NCBI GenBank assembly: GCA_028285625.1
Contig: JANQOX010000002.1
Coordinates: 181,590 to 245,589 of the forward strand
Reading direction: 5' to 3'
Source of the DNA: Myxococcota bacterium
GTDB taxonomy: Bacteria > Myxococcota_A > UBA9160 > UBA6930
DNA length: 64,000 bases
Below are positions 1 to 7,945 of this stretch, in pieces (within the stretch, counting starts at the first letter, position 1; each line of letters opens with the position of its first letter). The translations under genes and the position numbers were made by a program. The notes under the pieces are model-generated. The model saw nothing but the letters and a program-made list of their open reading frames with translations. It did not search any database and was not told the DNA's origin.

Positions 1-319
1 GCACGAAGCGCTTTCCCAGCTCGGGGCTACGCCGCTCTTCGGTGGAGACCTCGAGCCAGTAGTACGGAGAGCCGGGTCGCCCGTGCTTGGCCAGGATCAT
101 CGACGTTCCGACGCAGCGGCCGCGCTCGGTATCCACCAGGGCGAACATGTACTCGCCGTCGCGCCAGTCCTCGAGGTCGCCCGCGAAGGAACGCTGCGAG
201 CGTTCCATACGGCGAGCCACGAAGTCGCGGTCGGCCGGCAGGTTCATCGAGTCGAGACGCTCGGCCAGAGCGAGCAGGTCGTCGAGGTCGGCCGCTTCGA
301 CCGGGCGCAGGATCAGCAC
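1..319 (-). CDS. astA: Arginine N-succinyltransferase-like (AstA family), N-terminal part
   Basis: The first ~106 residues of a gene that runs off the left edge. It begins with GTG and reads VLILRPVEAADLDDLLALAE, the acetyltransferase-like opening of the AstA family; a conserved SMNLPADRDF segment and an EVST...LGKRF stretch follow. Family members transfer succinyl-CoA to the alpha-amino group of arginine, the first step of the AST catabolic pathway. The start overlaps the stop of the upstream class III aminotransferase (GTGCTGA), so the two are probably co-transcribed and translationally coupled. This is consistent with AST-type arginine/ornithine catabolism. The catalytic C-terminal half is outside the window, so substrate cannot be judged. 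Confidence 0.75.
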   Translation of the reverse strand, partial: MLILRPVEAADLDDLLALAERLDSMNLPADRDFVARRMERSQRSFAGDLEDWRDGEYMFALVDTERGRCVGTSMILAKHGRPGSPYYWLEVSTEERRSPELGKRFV

Positions 320-1689
320 GGGAGACCCCGCTCTTCGGCCACCCGAACCAGGGCGCGTTCGAGCAGCGCGAAACCCGACTCGAGCTCTTCGTCGGTGGTG
401 TTCACCGGCAGCAGCATGCGCACCTTCATGGGGTCGCGGCCGGCGCCGAACACGAGCAGCCCCTCGTCGTAGGCCGCGCGAATCACCGCCGTGGCGGTTT
501 CGGCGTCGCCGCCGAAGGGGACGAACGCCTGCATGGCGCCGATGCCGCTGCGGGCGCCCACCGCTCGGGGAAGGCGCTTCGCGAGCGCGTCGAAGCGGCG
601 CCCCACGCGCCCGCCGAGCAGCGCCACGCGGCCCTCGGCACCCAGGTAGCCCTCGCTCTCGAGGCGTTCGAGGATGCGGGCGCCCACGGCCATGCCGGTG
701 GTGGCGCCCGCGTAGGTGCCGGCCACCAGGCCGGCCTTCGGGTTGTAGGCCTTGTGGAAGAGGACGGCGCTGCCCTGGAGCGTCTTGCCCACGGTGGCGA
801 GGTCGACCAGGTCTTCGAGCTCGAAGGTCCGGTAGGCGTAGAGCTCGCCGGTGCGGGCGAAGGTCTGCACCTCGTCCACCCAGACGGCGACGCCCGCCTC
901 GCGGCAGGTCTCCATCAGCGCGCGAAAGAACGACGGGGGCGCGGTGCGAAAGCCGCCCTCGCCCTGCACCAGCTCGAAGAGCATCCCCGCCACCTGGCCG
1001 GGGTAGCGTGACAGGTGAGCCCGTAGCGCGCGCACGCTCTGCTCGGTGGCGTTCGGCACGGCAGGGTCGAAGAACGGCACGTGCAGCACGTTGCCGCGCA
1101 GGGGCAGGCCCTCGCGGAACGCCGGCCGGTCGGTCACCTCCGAGAGCGTGATGGTGCGTCCGGCGAACCCTCCCTCGAACACCACCAGCCGGTCGGCCGG
1201 CGCGTGCTTCTGGAGGATCATCTTGAGCGCGTTCTCGTTGGCCATGGCGCCCGAGACCGAGAGCCAGACGTGGCGAAGCCGCGGCCCCGCGTGCTTGACC
1301 AGCAGGCGCGAGAGCCGAAGCACCTCGAGACCCGGCTGGAGGTGGCCCTGGAAGACGGTGTCCTGGGCCGCTGCCACCACCGCGGTGGTGAGCAGGTCGG
1401 GGTCGCTGTGCCCGAAACCGTACACGCCGATCCCGCCGATGAAGTCGAGCACCTCGCGCCCGTCTGCCAGCCGTACCCGCGCGCCGCGCCCGGTACCGGC
1501 CTGGAGCATGGGAAAGAACAGGGGCCGCCCGCGCAGCCGGCCCAGCTCCTTCAGGGCCCGCGCGTAGGCCGGCTCGGACAGCGCCGCCTCGGCGCTCTCC
1601 TCGGCCACCGCTTCGATCAGCGCGGCGGCGGCCTCGCGGACACGCGGCGAGTCCCGCAGGGCATCGGGTCTTCGCGGGGCTCGGGTCAT
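313..1689 (-). CDS. Class III PLP-dependent aminotransferase (AstC/ornithine-like)
   Basis: A 458-aa class III fold aminotransferase. Visible features are the family N-terminal FIGGIGVYGFGHSDP segment, the cofactor-binding VDEVQTFARTG motif (Asp contacts the pyridine nitrogen) and the Schiff-base lysine in LATVGKTLQGS. C-terminal small-domain motifs (VRMLLPVNTT) are intact. It sits directly upstream of, and overlaps, the AstA-like gene. The likely role is therefore transamination of N-succinylornithine or a related omega-amino acid. The family also contains GABA and lysine-6 aminotransferases, and sequence alone cannot separate these. Start is ATG at 1689. Confidence 0.8.
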   Translation of the reverse strand: MTRAPRRPDALRDSPRVREAAAALIEAVAEESAEAALSEPAYARALKELGRLRGRPLFFPMLQAGTGRGARVRLADGREVLDFIGGIGVYGFGHSDPDLLTTAVVAAAQDTVFQGHLQPGLEVLRLSRLLVKHAGPRLRHVWLSVSGAMANENALKMILQKHAPADRLVVFEGGFAGRTITLSEVTDRPAFREGLPLRGNVLHVPFFDPAVPNATEQSVRALRAHLSRYPGQVAGMLFELVQGEGGFRTAPPSFFRALMETCREAGVAVWVDEVQTFARTGELYAYRTFELEDLVDLATVGKTLQGSAVLFHKAYNPKAGLVAGTYAGATTGMAVGARILERLESEGYLGAEGRVALLGGRVGRRFDALAKRLPRAVGARSGIGAMQAFVPFGGDAETATAVIRAAYDEGLLVFGAGRDPMKVRMLLPVNTTDEELESGFALLERALVRVAEERGLPC

Positions 1690-1910
1690 GCTGTGGAGCG
1701 TATCGGCCGATCCGCAGATGGTCTTTCGACATCGACCCTTACGCCGGCCTTCACGTAGGGAACGGCCCTCACCGAGCCGTCCGCTACCCTCGAACCGTGG
1801 ACGTGAGATCGGCCCTCAGCCGTCGTCGGGGCCATGTCGAGACCGAGGCGAGAGCTGCGACCCGGGCGGACGCCCAGGCACCGGCCGCGCCCCAGGAAGA
1901 TGGACCGGAG

Positions 1911-2792
1911 ATGCCGGAGCGGGCCAAGAAGACCAAGGCGCCGAAGGCGCGCAAGCAGCCGCGCATCCGGCGCGGCAAAGAGGAACGCGAGCAACACGCG
2001 CTGCGGCGCGAGGCCCTGCAGGCCGCGATCCCCTACCTGGCGGTGGTGCGGGCACCGAGCGTTCCCAAGGGTGGCAAGGCCATGGGCGCGAGCCTCTCGG
2101 TCGCCAGCTACAACGTGCACCGCTGGGCCGGCCCCAATGGCGTGCGCAAGCCCGACCCGGCGCGCGCGGGCTTCGTCATCTCCGAACTCAAGGCCGACAT
2201 CATCGCGCTGCAGGAGGTGCTGCGGCCGTTCGACCAGGAAGACCCGCTCGAGCAGCTCGCCGAGGCGCTGCACCTGCACCTGGCCTTCGTGGCCACGCGC
2301 GTCCACCGCCGCGGCGAGATCGGCAACGCCATCCTCTCGCGCTGGCCGATCACGAGCATCTTCAGTCTCGACCTGACCCACGGCCGCATGGAGCGCCGCT
2401 CGGCCGTGGCGGCGCGCTTCATGGGCGCGGCGGGGCCGCTGAACATCGTCTCCACCCACCTGGCGCTGGTGGACCGCACCCGCGCACGGCAGGTGCGGTC
2501 GCTTCTCGAGCACCCCCAGCTGCAGGGGCCGTCGGTGCTGCTGGGTGACATGAACGCGTGGCGCCGTTGCGAGGCGACCCGGACGCTGGAGCGCGAGCTG
2601 GTCGGCCACGACCTGCGCACCTGGCCGCGCACCTTCCCCGCGGCGCGGCCCGTGCTCGCGCTCGACCGCGTCTACGTGCGCGGCGTGCAGATGCGCGACC
2701 TCGAGGCACACGACAGCCCGGCGGCGCGGCGCGCGTCCGACCACCTGCCGATCGTGGCGCGGGTTCGCCTCGACCCCAAGGCGATCGACTGA
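1911..2792 (+). CDS. Endonuclease/exonuclease/phosphatase (EEP) family protein
   Basis: A DNase I-like EEP-fold protein of ~293 aa. The motifs appear in order: VASYNVH, LQEV (metal-binding Glu), GNAILSRW, VSTHLAL, LLGDMNAW, LALDRVYVRG and RASDHLPIVARV, so the four-layer fold and divalent-metal active site look complete. Known members cleave phosphodiesters in nucleic acids, phosphoinositides or sphingolipids; the substrate here is unknown. The first ~45 residues are Lys/Arg-rich (ERAKKTKAPKARKQ) with no signal peptide. ATG 1911 is preferred; an in-frame GTG at 1797 would add 38 residues but has no Shine-Dalgarno sequence. Probably cytoplasmic. Confidence 0.8.
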   Translation: MPERAKKTKAPKARKQPRIRRGKEEREQHALRREALQAAIPYLAVVRAPSVPKGGKAMGASLSVASYNVHRWAGPNGVRKPDPARAGFVISELKADIIALQEVLRPFDQEDPLEQLAEALHLHLAFVATRVHRRGEIGNAILSRWPITSIFSLDLTHGRMERRSAVAARFMGAAGPLNIVSTHLALVDRTRARQVRSLLEHPQLQGPSVLLGDMNAWRRCEATRTLERELVGHDLRTWPRTFPAARPVLALDRVYVRGVQMRDLEAHDSPAARRASDHLPIVARVRLDPKAID

Positions 2793-2857
2793 CCGATCGC
2801 TCGGGAACGCTCGCGGCCGCGAGCGTTGGGCCGAGGCCCGTCTGCTATACCGTCGGC

Positions 2858-3286
2858 ATGCGCACGAAGGCGGCCCTCTCGGTGCTCGCGATTGCAGCGC
2901 TGCTGGGCGCGGGCTGCGCCAGCCTCGACGGAGGCCGCGCCTACTCCCGCGGCGTGGACGCGCTGGACCGGGGCGATACGGAGACGGCCATCGCCGAGCT
3001 CGAGTACGCCGCCCAGCGCGTGCCCGACGCGTCCGAGGTGCACAACAACCTCGGCGTGGCCTACCAGCAGGCCGGGCGCTACGACGCGGCGCTGGCCCAG
3101 TTCGAGTACGCGGTGGCGCTCGATTGCGACAACCAGGCCGCCCAGCGCAACCTGGATGCGGCGCAGGCCCACCGCGAGCGCCAGCGGTCCCGCGCCGTCC
3201 GGGCGCTCGCGCACGACGACGCCCCGGTCCCCGATGCAGCCGGGACACCCGAGACCCCCTTTGCCCAGCCCGCAGCCCGTCCCTAG
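2858..3286 (+). CDS. Small TPR-repeat lipoprotein
   Basis: A 142-aa protein starting MRTKAALSVLAIAALLGAG followed by Cys20, a lipoprotein-type signal peptide whose lipobox is slightly off consensus (Gly at -3). Two tetratricopeptide-like helical repeats follow (AYSRGVDALDRGDTETAIAE and VHNNLGVAYQQAGRYDAAL), then a Pro/Ala-rich tail. TPR proteins of this kind act as protein-protein scaffolds; a periplasmic, membrane-anchored location is predicted. It lies between the EEP gene and fur on the same strand, with an 11-nt gap to fur, so it may share their transcript. No specific partner can be named. Confidence 0.75.
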   Translation: MRTKAALSVLAIAALLGAGCASLDGGRAYSRGVDALDRGDTETAIAELEYAAQRVPDASEVHNNLGVAYQQAGRYDAALAQFEYAVALDCDNQAAQRNLDAAQAHRERQRSRAVRALAHDDAPVPDAAGTPETPFAQPAARP

Positions 3287-3297
3287 GATTCGACGCC

Positions 3298-3726
3298 GTG
3301 GCCCACGACCTCGAACAGAAGGCGCTCACCGACTATCTCGAGGAGCACAGCCTCAAGCACACGAAGCAGCGCGAGGCGATCCTCGACGTGTTCCTCGACG
3401 TGACCGGACACATCACCGGCGAGGACCTCTACCAGCGCGTGCGCGCCAAGCACCCGGGCATCGGCTACACGACCGTCTACCGCACGATGAAGCTGCTGTG
3501 CGATGCGGGCCTCGCCATCGAGCGCCGCTTCGACGACGGGGTCACCCGCTACGAGGTCGAGCACGAGCACCACGACCACCTGGTCTGCACGCGCTGCGGC
3601 AAGATCGTCGAGTTCGAGTGCCAGATGATCGAGACGGCCCAGAACGAGATCGTGCAGCGCTACGGCTTCCGCCTGCTGCGCCACCGCCACGAACTCTACG
3701 GCCACTGCCCCGACTGCCAGAAGTAG
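3298..3726 (+). CDS. fur: Fur-family metalloregulator
   Basis: A 142-aa Fur/Zur/PerR-type repressor. The N-terminal winged helix carries KHTKQREAILDVF and the recognition helix region GYTTVYRTMKLL. The dimerization domain carries the metal-binding HEHHDHLVC segment. Two CxxC pairs (CTRC and CPDC, the latter at the C-terminus) form the structural zinc site typical of Fur. The length matches the family. GTG 3298 gives the normal N-terminus; longer in-frame starts add an implausible Arg/Pro-rich stretch. The convergent neighbour is a diiron oxidase-like gene, which fits iron-related control, though no Fur box was identified. Confidence 0.85.
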   Translation: MAHDLEQKALTDYLEEHSLKHTKQREAILDVFLDVTGHITGEDLYQRVRAKHPGIGYTTVYRTMKLLCDAGLAIERRFDDGVTRYEVEHEHHDHLVCTRCGKIVEFECQMIETAQNEIVQRYGFRLLRHRHELYGHCPDCQK

Positions 3727-3742
3727 TGGGGCCCCAGGCCCG

Positions 3743-4849
3743 CTAGAGGTGTTCGTAGCCCTCGTTGACCCAGGCTTCGAGGTCTTCCGGCAGGTCGCTG
3801 GCGTCGGGCAGGTCGCTGCCCATCATGCCCTGGAAGTTGGCTTCGAACATCTCGTTGAAGTGGCCCCGGATCCGGTCCGAGAGCAGGCCGATGCTGTCCA
3901 GGGTGGGGATCACGAAGCCGCGCACCGGGCCCATGCGGCCGCCCGTGCGGTTCAGCGACTCGGCGATGCGCTCGCGCTCCTTGGCGAGCGCCGCCATGGC
4001 CTCGCCCGGGTCGACGCCGGCGTCGCTCCAGAGCGCGAGCACGTTCTGGCGCAGCGCCATGCCGCCGCGTGAGTCGATGAGCAGGCGCGAGGCCTCGAAG
4101 GCGAAGTCCTCGATGCCGGCCTTCTCCTCGTCCGAGAGCGTCGGGACGATCTGGTTCAGGTACTTGATGCCGTAGCCCGTGTGGCGGGCTTCGTCCCGCG
4201 ACACGTAGGTGAGAAGCTTCTTGAGCAGCGGCTCACCCGTGGTGTTGCGCATGTCGCGAAACACGAAGAGCGCCAGGCCCTCGGTCACCACCTGCATGCC
4301 CACGGCCTTGTACAGCCAGTTGTCGGTGGCCAGTACCGAGTCGAGCAGCTGCTTCAGGCCGGGGGCGATCGGCTGCACGCTGCCGAGCTTGTCGATGTAC
4401 GCGGCAAAGGCCTCCACGTGCCGGGCCTCGTCCATGGTCTGGGTCGACGCGTAGAACTTGCCGTCCATGTGGGGCACGGCGTTCACGAGCTGGGCCGCCA
4501 CCATGAGCGCGCCCTGCTCGCCGTGCAGAAAGTTCGAGAGCATGAACGTGGCGGTCGAGCTCGCGACCTTCCAGCGCGTCTCCGGCGCGAGCGAGTTCCA
4601 GAACTCGGTCTCCTGCACGGGGATGCCGCCCACCGAGAACGTCTGCGAGAAGGCCTCGCGATCGATCTCGTCGTCCCAGGGCAGGTCGCGCACCGAGATC
4701 CACTGGCGCTCGAGGGCATTGGCGTAGAGCGTTCGCAGCTGGTCGATCTCGCTCTCGTAGTTCCAGTTGTAGATCGCCTCCATCGAGGCGCGAACCCCGT
4801 CGGTCTGGACCGGATGGGTCTCGGGCAGGGTGCGGGTTTGCTCGGCCAT
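3743..4849 (-). CDS. Ferritin-like / R2-like diiron protein
   Basis: A 368-aa protein of the ferritin-like superfamily with a complete carboxylate-bridged diiron ligand set: E111 (GEQ), E141 and H144 (DEARH), E190 (VTEG), E220 and H223 (second DEARH). The spacing matches R2-like ribonucleotide reductase small subunits and related N-oxygenases or hydroxylases. It lacks other nrdB hallmarks and has no nrdA neighbour, so an oxidase or hydroxylase role is more likely than dNTP synthesis. No signal peptide. The gene converges on fur with a 16-nt gap. The substrate is not recognisable. Confidence 0.75.
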   Translation of the reverse strand: MAEQTRTLPETHPVQTDGVRASMEAIYNWNYESEIDQLRTLYANALERQWISVRDLPWDDEIDREAFSQTFSVGGIPVQETEFWNSLAPETRWKVASSTATFMLSNFLHGEQGALMVAAQLVNAVPHMDGKFYASTQTMDEARHVEAFAAYIDKLGSVQPIAPGLKQLLDSVLATDNWLYKAVGMQVVTEGLALFVFRDMRNTTGEPLLKKLLTYVSRDEARHTGYGIKYLNQIVPTLSDEEKAGIEDFAFEASRLLIDSRGGMALRQNVLALWSDAGVDPGEAMAALAKERERIAESLNRTGGRMGPVRGFVIPTLDSIGLLSDRIRGHFNEMFEANFQGMMGSDLPDASDLPEDLEAWVNEGYEHL

Positions 4850-5028
4850 GGGGGCTCCTGGGTTTGGCGCGGCGCGGGGTTCGGCAGCGACGGGCGATGC
4901 GCTACGGGCAGCCCCCTTTTCTACCAGCCGGTCAGGTCGCTTGCGAACCAGGCCCCACGGGGCCCTTCATCTGGGCCTCAGGGGGGCGGGTCCTCAACAT
5001 GGCCTGGCGGCGTGCCGATCCAGAGGGC

Positions 5029-5178
5029 ATGGAAGTGACCTGCCCCGTCTGTGATGCCGACATCCCGGTGGCCGGCGACGAGAAGGCCGGCGAAGAGGTG
5101 TTCTGCGCCTTCTGCCGCGCGCCGCTCACGGTGCGCCTGGGCCAGAACGACGAGCTCGAGCTCGAGGACGACTACTAG
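5029..5178 (+). CDS. Small LysW-like zinc-ribbon protein
   Basis: A 49-aa acidic protein beginning MEVTCPVCDADIPVAGDEKA and ending LELEDDY. It has two CxxC pairs (CPVC, CAFC) 22 residues apart and resembles LysW/ArgW-type zinc ribbons, which act as amino-group carriers through a C-terminal EDWGE motif. Here the C-terminus is DDY, so that chemistry is not supported. An in-frame ATG at 4999 would add ten residues and lies 8 nt after a G-rich stretch, so the start is uncertain. It is divergent from the diiron gene and convergent with rfbC. Confidence 0.6.
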   Translation: MEVTCPVCDADIPVAGDEKAGEEVFCAFCRAPLTVRLGQNDELELEDDY

Positions 5179-5197
5179 GGCACGGCCGCCCGGCGGG

Positions 5198-5749
5198 TCA
5201 GCTCTGCTCGAGACGGTCGCGAAACGACGCCAGCGGCGGGGCCGCGGCGTCGCGCTTCGAGAGGCTCGGCGTCGACACCGGCCAGGGCACCGCGAGCTCG
5301 GGGTCGTTCCAGGCCACCGCGATCTCGCCCTCGGGCCGGTAGGCCGTGGTGCACTTGTAAGACACGTCGGCGCTCTCGGAGAGGACGCAGAAGCCGTGCA
5401 GGAAGCCGGGCGGGATCCACAGCTGGCGGAAGTTCTCGCCCGACAGCGTCGCCGCCGCGTGCTGGCCGAAGGTGGGCGAGCCGGGGCGGATGTCGACGGC
5501 GACGTCCCAGATCTCGCCCTCGATCACGCGCACCAGCTTGCCCTGGCCGGGCTCGAGCTGGGCATGCAGCCCGCGCAGGGCGTCCTTCGCCGAGCGCGAC
5601 TGATTGTCCTGCACGAAGCTCGCCTCGATGCCGTTCTCGCGGTAGCGCTCTTCGCGGAACACCTCGAAGAAGTAGCCCCGGTCGTCGTGGAAGACGTCCG
5701 GCTCGACCACGATGACGTCGGGCAGCGATTCGGTGGGCAGGAACTTCAA
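5198..5749 (-). CDS. rfbC: dTDP-4-dehydrorhamnose 3,5-epimerase
   Basis: A 183-aa RmlC cupin enzyme. It shows the family motifs FHDDRGYFFE, FVQDNQSRS, LRGLHAQ (catalytic His) and WIPPGFLHGFCVLSE. It catalyses the double epimerization of dTDP-4-keto-6-deoxyglucose on the way to dTDP-L-rhamnose. The start is TTG at 5749, 28 nt downstream of rfbA on the same strand, so the two are probably one operon. The rfbB and rfbD partners are not in the window. Cytoplasmic; supplies rhamnose for O-antigen or other surface glycans. Confidence 0.93.
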   Translation of the reverse strand: MKFLPTESLPDVIVVEPDVFHDDRGYFFEVFREERYRENGIEASFVQDNQSRSAKDALRGLHAQLEPGQGKLVRVIEGEIWDVAVDIRPGSPTFGQHAAATLSGENFRQLWIPPGFLHGFCVLSESADVSYKCTTAYRPEGEIAVAWNDPELAVPWPVSTPSLSKRDAAAPPLASFRDRLEQS

Positions 5750-5777
5750 CGTCTTCGTCCTTCCGAGTGCAGCAGCT

Positions 5778-6656
5778 TCACGGGCCCTGGCCTTCCGTGG
5801 CGACCCGCGCGAGGTACGCCCCGTAGGCGTTCTTCTTCATCGACGCCGCCAGCTCGAGCAGCCGATCGCGGTCGATCCAGCCCGTGCGGTACGCGATCTC
5901 TTCGGGGCAGCAGACCTGAAGCCCCTGCCGCTCCTGCACCGCACCGATGAAGCTCTGGGCCTGCAACAACGACTCGTGCGTCCCGGTGTCGAGCCAGGCA
6001 TAGCCACGGCCCAGCTGCTCCACGCGCAGGTCGCCGCGCGCGAGGTACGCCTTGTTCACGTCGGTGATCTCGAGCTCGCCGCGCGGCGAGGGTTCGAGCC
6101 CGGCAGCGATCTCGACCACGTCGGCGTCGTAGAAGTAGAGGCCCGTCACCGCCCAGTTCGAGCGCGGTTTCTCCGGCTTCTCTTCGAGCGAGAGCACCTT
6201 GCCATCCTCGGCGAACTCCACCACGCCGTAGCGCTCGGGGTCGTGCACCCAGTAGCCGAATACCGTGCCGCCGCGCTCGTGCTGCGCGGCCCGGCGCAGC
6301 ACCTCGGCCAGGCCATGACCGAAGAAGATGTTGTCCCCCAGGGCCAGGGCCACCCCGTCGCTGCCGATGAAGTCACGCCCGATCAGGAAGGCCTGGGCCA
6401 GGCCGTCGGGACTGGGCTGCTCGGCGTAGGAGAGGTTCACGCCGAAGTTCGAGCCGTCTCCGAGCAGCCGCTCGAACGACGGCAGGTCTTCGGGGGTGGA
6501 GATGACCAGGATGTCCCGGATGCCCGCCAGCATCAGCGTGGACATCGGGTAGTAGACCATGGGCTTGTCGTAGATCGGCAGCAGCTGCTTGCTCACGCCA
6601 CGCGTGATGGGATGCAGCCGCGTCCCCGATCCACCTGCGAGCACGATTCCCTTCAT
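5778..6656 (-). CDS. rfbA: Glucose-1-phosphate thymidylyltransferase
   Basis: A 292-aa RmlA nucleotidyltransferase that forms dTDP-glucose from glucose-1-phosphate and dTTP. The signature [20 protein letters not shown] and the metal-binding [12 protein letters not shown] segment are intact, as are [20 protein letters not shown] and [14 protein letters not shown]. The length is normal. It is followed by rfbC and preceded by the topoisomerase VI A gene (45-nt gap), which may extend the transcript. First enzyme of the dTDP-rhamnose pathway. Confidence 0.95.
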   Translation of the reverse strand: MKGIVLAGGSGTRLHPITRGVSKQLLPIYDKPMVYYPMSTLMLAGIRDILVISTPEDLPSFERLLGDGSNFGVNLSYAEQPSPDGLAQAFLIGRDFIGSDGVALALGDNIFFGHGLAEVLRRAAQHERGGTVFGYWVHDPERYGVVEFAEDGKVLSLEEKPEKPRSNWAVTGLYFYDADVVEIAAGLEPSPRGELEITDVNKAYLARGDLRVEQLGRGYAWLDTGTHESLLQAQSFIGAVQERQGLQVCCPEEIAYRTGWIDRDRLLELAASMKKNAYGAYLARVATEGQGP

Positions 6657-6701
6657 GGGGCAGGGAGCCTAGCTCGAACCCACCGGCAACTGCGAGACGA
6701 T

Positions 6702-7943
6702 CTAGGGAAGGAACTGCCGCGGATTGGCGAGCTTTTGCGGCAGGTACTCCTCGATCACGTAGTTGAGGCCCCACTTGGCCAGGGCCTGTTGCTCGGCGCG
6801 CACGCCCATCTTGAGCAGGTCCTGGATGGCCTTCTGCCAGGGCTTGTGGGCCTTGAAGAACGGGTCGTTCTTCAGCGCGTCGCGGGCGCGCTTGATGTCC
6901 ACGTCCTGCAATGGGTGCGTGGGCAGGTCGTACTGCCGGATGTCGGCGGGCGTCACGCCCAGGTAGCTGGCCTGCGGTACGCAGAAGAAGCGCGACAAGT
7001 GCGCAGCGTTGCCCGAGCCGACCTTGAGGGTGCGGTAGATGTTCGAGATGCCGTACGGGTCGCAGTCGACGAAGGCGTAGACGGGGATGCGGCACTCGTC
7101 CGAGAGCTTGCGAACGAAGCGGCGGCAGGCCCGCGACGGCACGCCCCCCATGGAGATCAGGATGCAGTTGGAGCGCTCCCAGAACTTGTGGTTCTGCAGC
7201 CGCTGGAACACGCCGCCGGTCTCGATGCACAGGATGAAGTCGGCATCGGTCTGGAAGGAGAGCTGCTCCACGGACGACGGGATCGAGTAGGCGCCCGAGC
7301 CGAAGCCGGTGCAGTCGATGCGCACGATCTCACCGGTCTCGCGGTCGGGGTCGAGCACCGTGAGCTGGCCGGCCACCGAGCCGTTCGACGCCTCGTCGGG
7401 AATGAAGCGCAGCTGCTCGCGCGACACGGTTTCCACCGAGAACATCGCCTCGATGTCGTCCATCACGGCGTCGCTCTCGCTCTGCTCGTTGAAGCGGGCT
7501 TCTTCCCAGTTCTTGCTCTGGTAGTAGGCATCCCTCTTGGTGGCGAAGTCGTTGGTCTCGACCAGTTCCTTCGAGAGCCCCATCATGCGCAGCGTCTGTG
7601 CGAAGTTCTTGACCGTGTTCACGGTGAGCGTGCGGGTCTTCTTCTGGCGACCGATCTCGAAGTAGCCGCGCTTCTCCGAGTACGAGACGTTCTTGAGCGA
7701 ACGGATCGGAAAGTGGAGGTCGGGCTTGCCCTTCTTCAGGATCCGCTGGTGAACGCCCACGGCCGCCTTCTCGATGGCACCCACGGTCACGCTGTCCATC
7801 TTCTGGTTCGCCTTGCGAACCTCGGCTGCGCGCTTCTTGGCGTCCGCGTCCGACGAGCCGCCCGAGGCGGCCTTCTTGCGCGCGCCGGTCTTGCGAGCGG
7901 TGGTCTTCTTCTTGCGGGGCGTGGTCTTCTTGCGTGCTGCCAT
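6702..7943 (-). CDS. top6A: DNA topoisomerase VI subunit A (Spo11-like) with Lys-rich N-terminal tail
   Basis: A 413-aa Spo11/TopVIA homologue, the DNA-cleaving subunit of a type IIB topoisomerase. The CAP/5Y domain carries the catalytic tyrosine in KRDAYYQSK (Y140/Y141). The Toprim domain has the acidic triad E241 (CIETGGVFQRL), D293 and D295 (FVDCDPYGIS). Residues 5-25 form a basic tail (RKK, PRKKK, ARKTGARKK) resembling eukaryotic H1 tails. ATG 7943 lies 2 nt after the stop of subunit B, so the two are translationally coupled. Topo VI is typical of archaea and plants and sporadic in bacteria. Expected role: relaxation and decatenation of DNA with 2-nt 5' overhang cuts. Confidence 0.9.
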   Translation of the reverse strand: MAARKKTTPRKKKTTARKTGARKKAASGGSSDADAKKRAAEVRKANQKMDSVTVGAIEKAAVGVHQRILKKGKPDLHFPIRSLKNVSYSEKRGYFEIGRQKKTRTLTVNTVKNFAQTLRMMGLSKELVETNDFATKRDAYYQSKNWEEARFNEQSESDAVMDDIEAMFSVETVSREQLRFIPDEASNGSVAGQLTVLDPDRETGEIVRIDCTGFGSGAYSIPSSVEQLSFQTDADFILCIETGGVFQRLQNHKFWERSNCILISMGGVPSRACRRFVRKLSDECRIPVYAFVDCDPYGISNIYRTLKVGSGNAAHLSRFFCVPQASYLGVTPADIRQYDLPTHPLQDVDIKRARDALKNDPFFKAHKPWQKAIQDLLKMGVRAEQQALAKWGLNYVIEEYLPQKLANPRQFLP

Positions 7944-7945
7944 GG

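Noticed and set aside
1702..1711. ATCGGCCGAT palindrome upstream of the aminotransferase gene
   Set aside because: Only 10 nt and GC-rich; expected by chance in this composition.
3743..4849. Class I ribonucleotide reductase small subunit
   Set aside because: The diiron ligands fit, but there is no nrdA partner and the rest of the protein does not carry R2-specific motifs.
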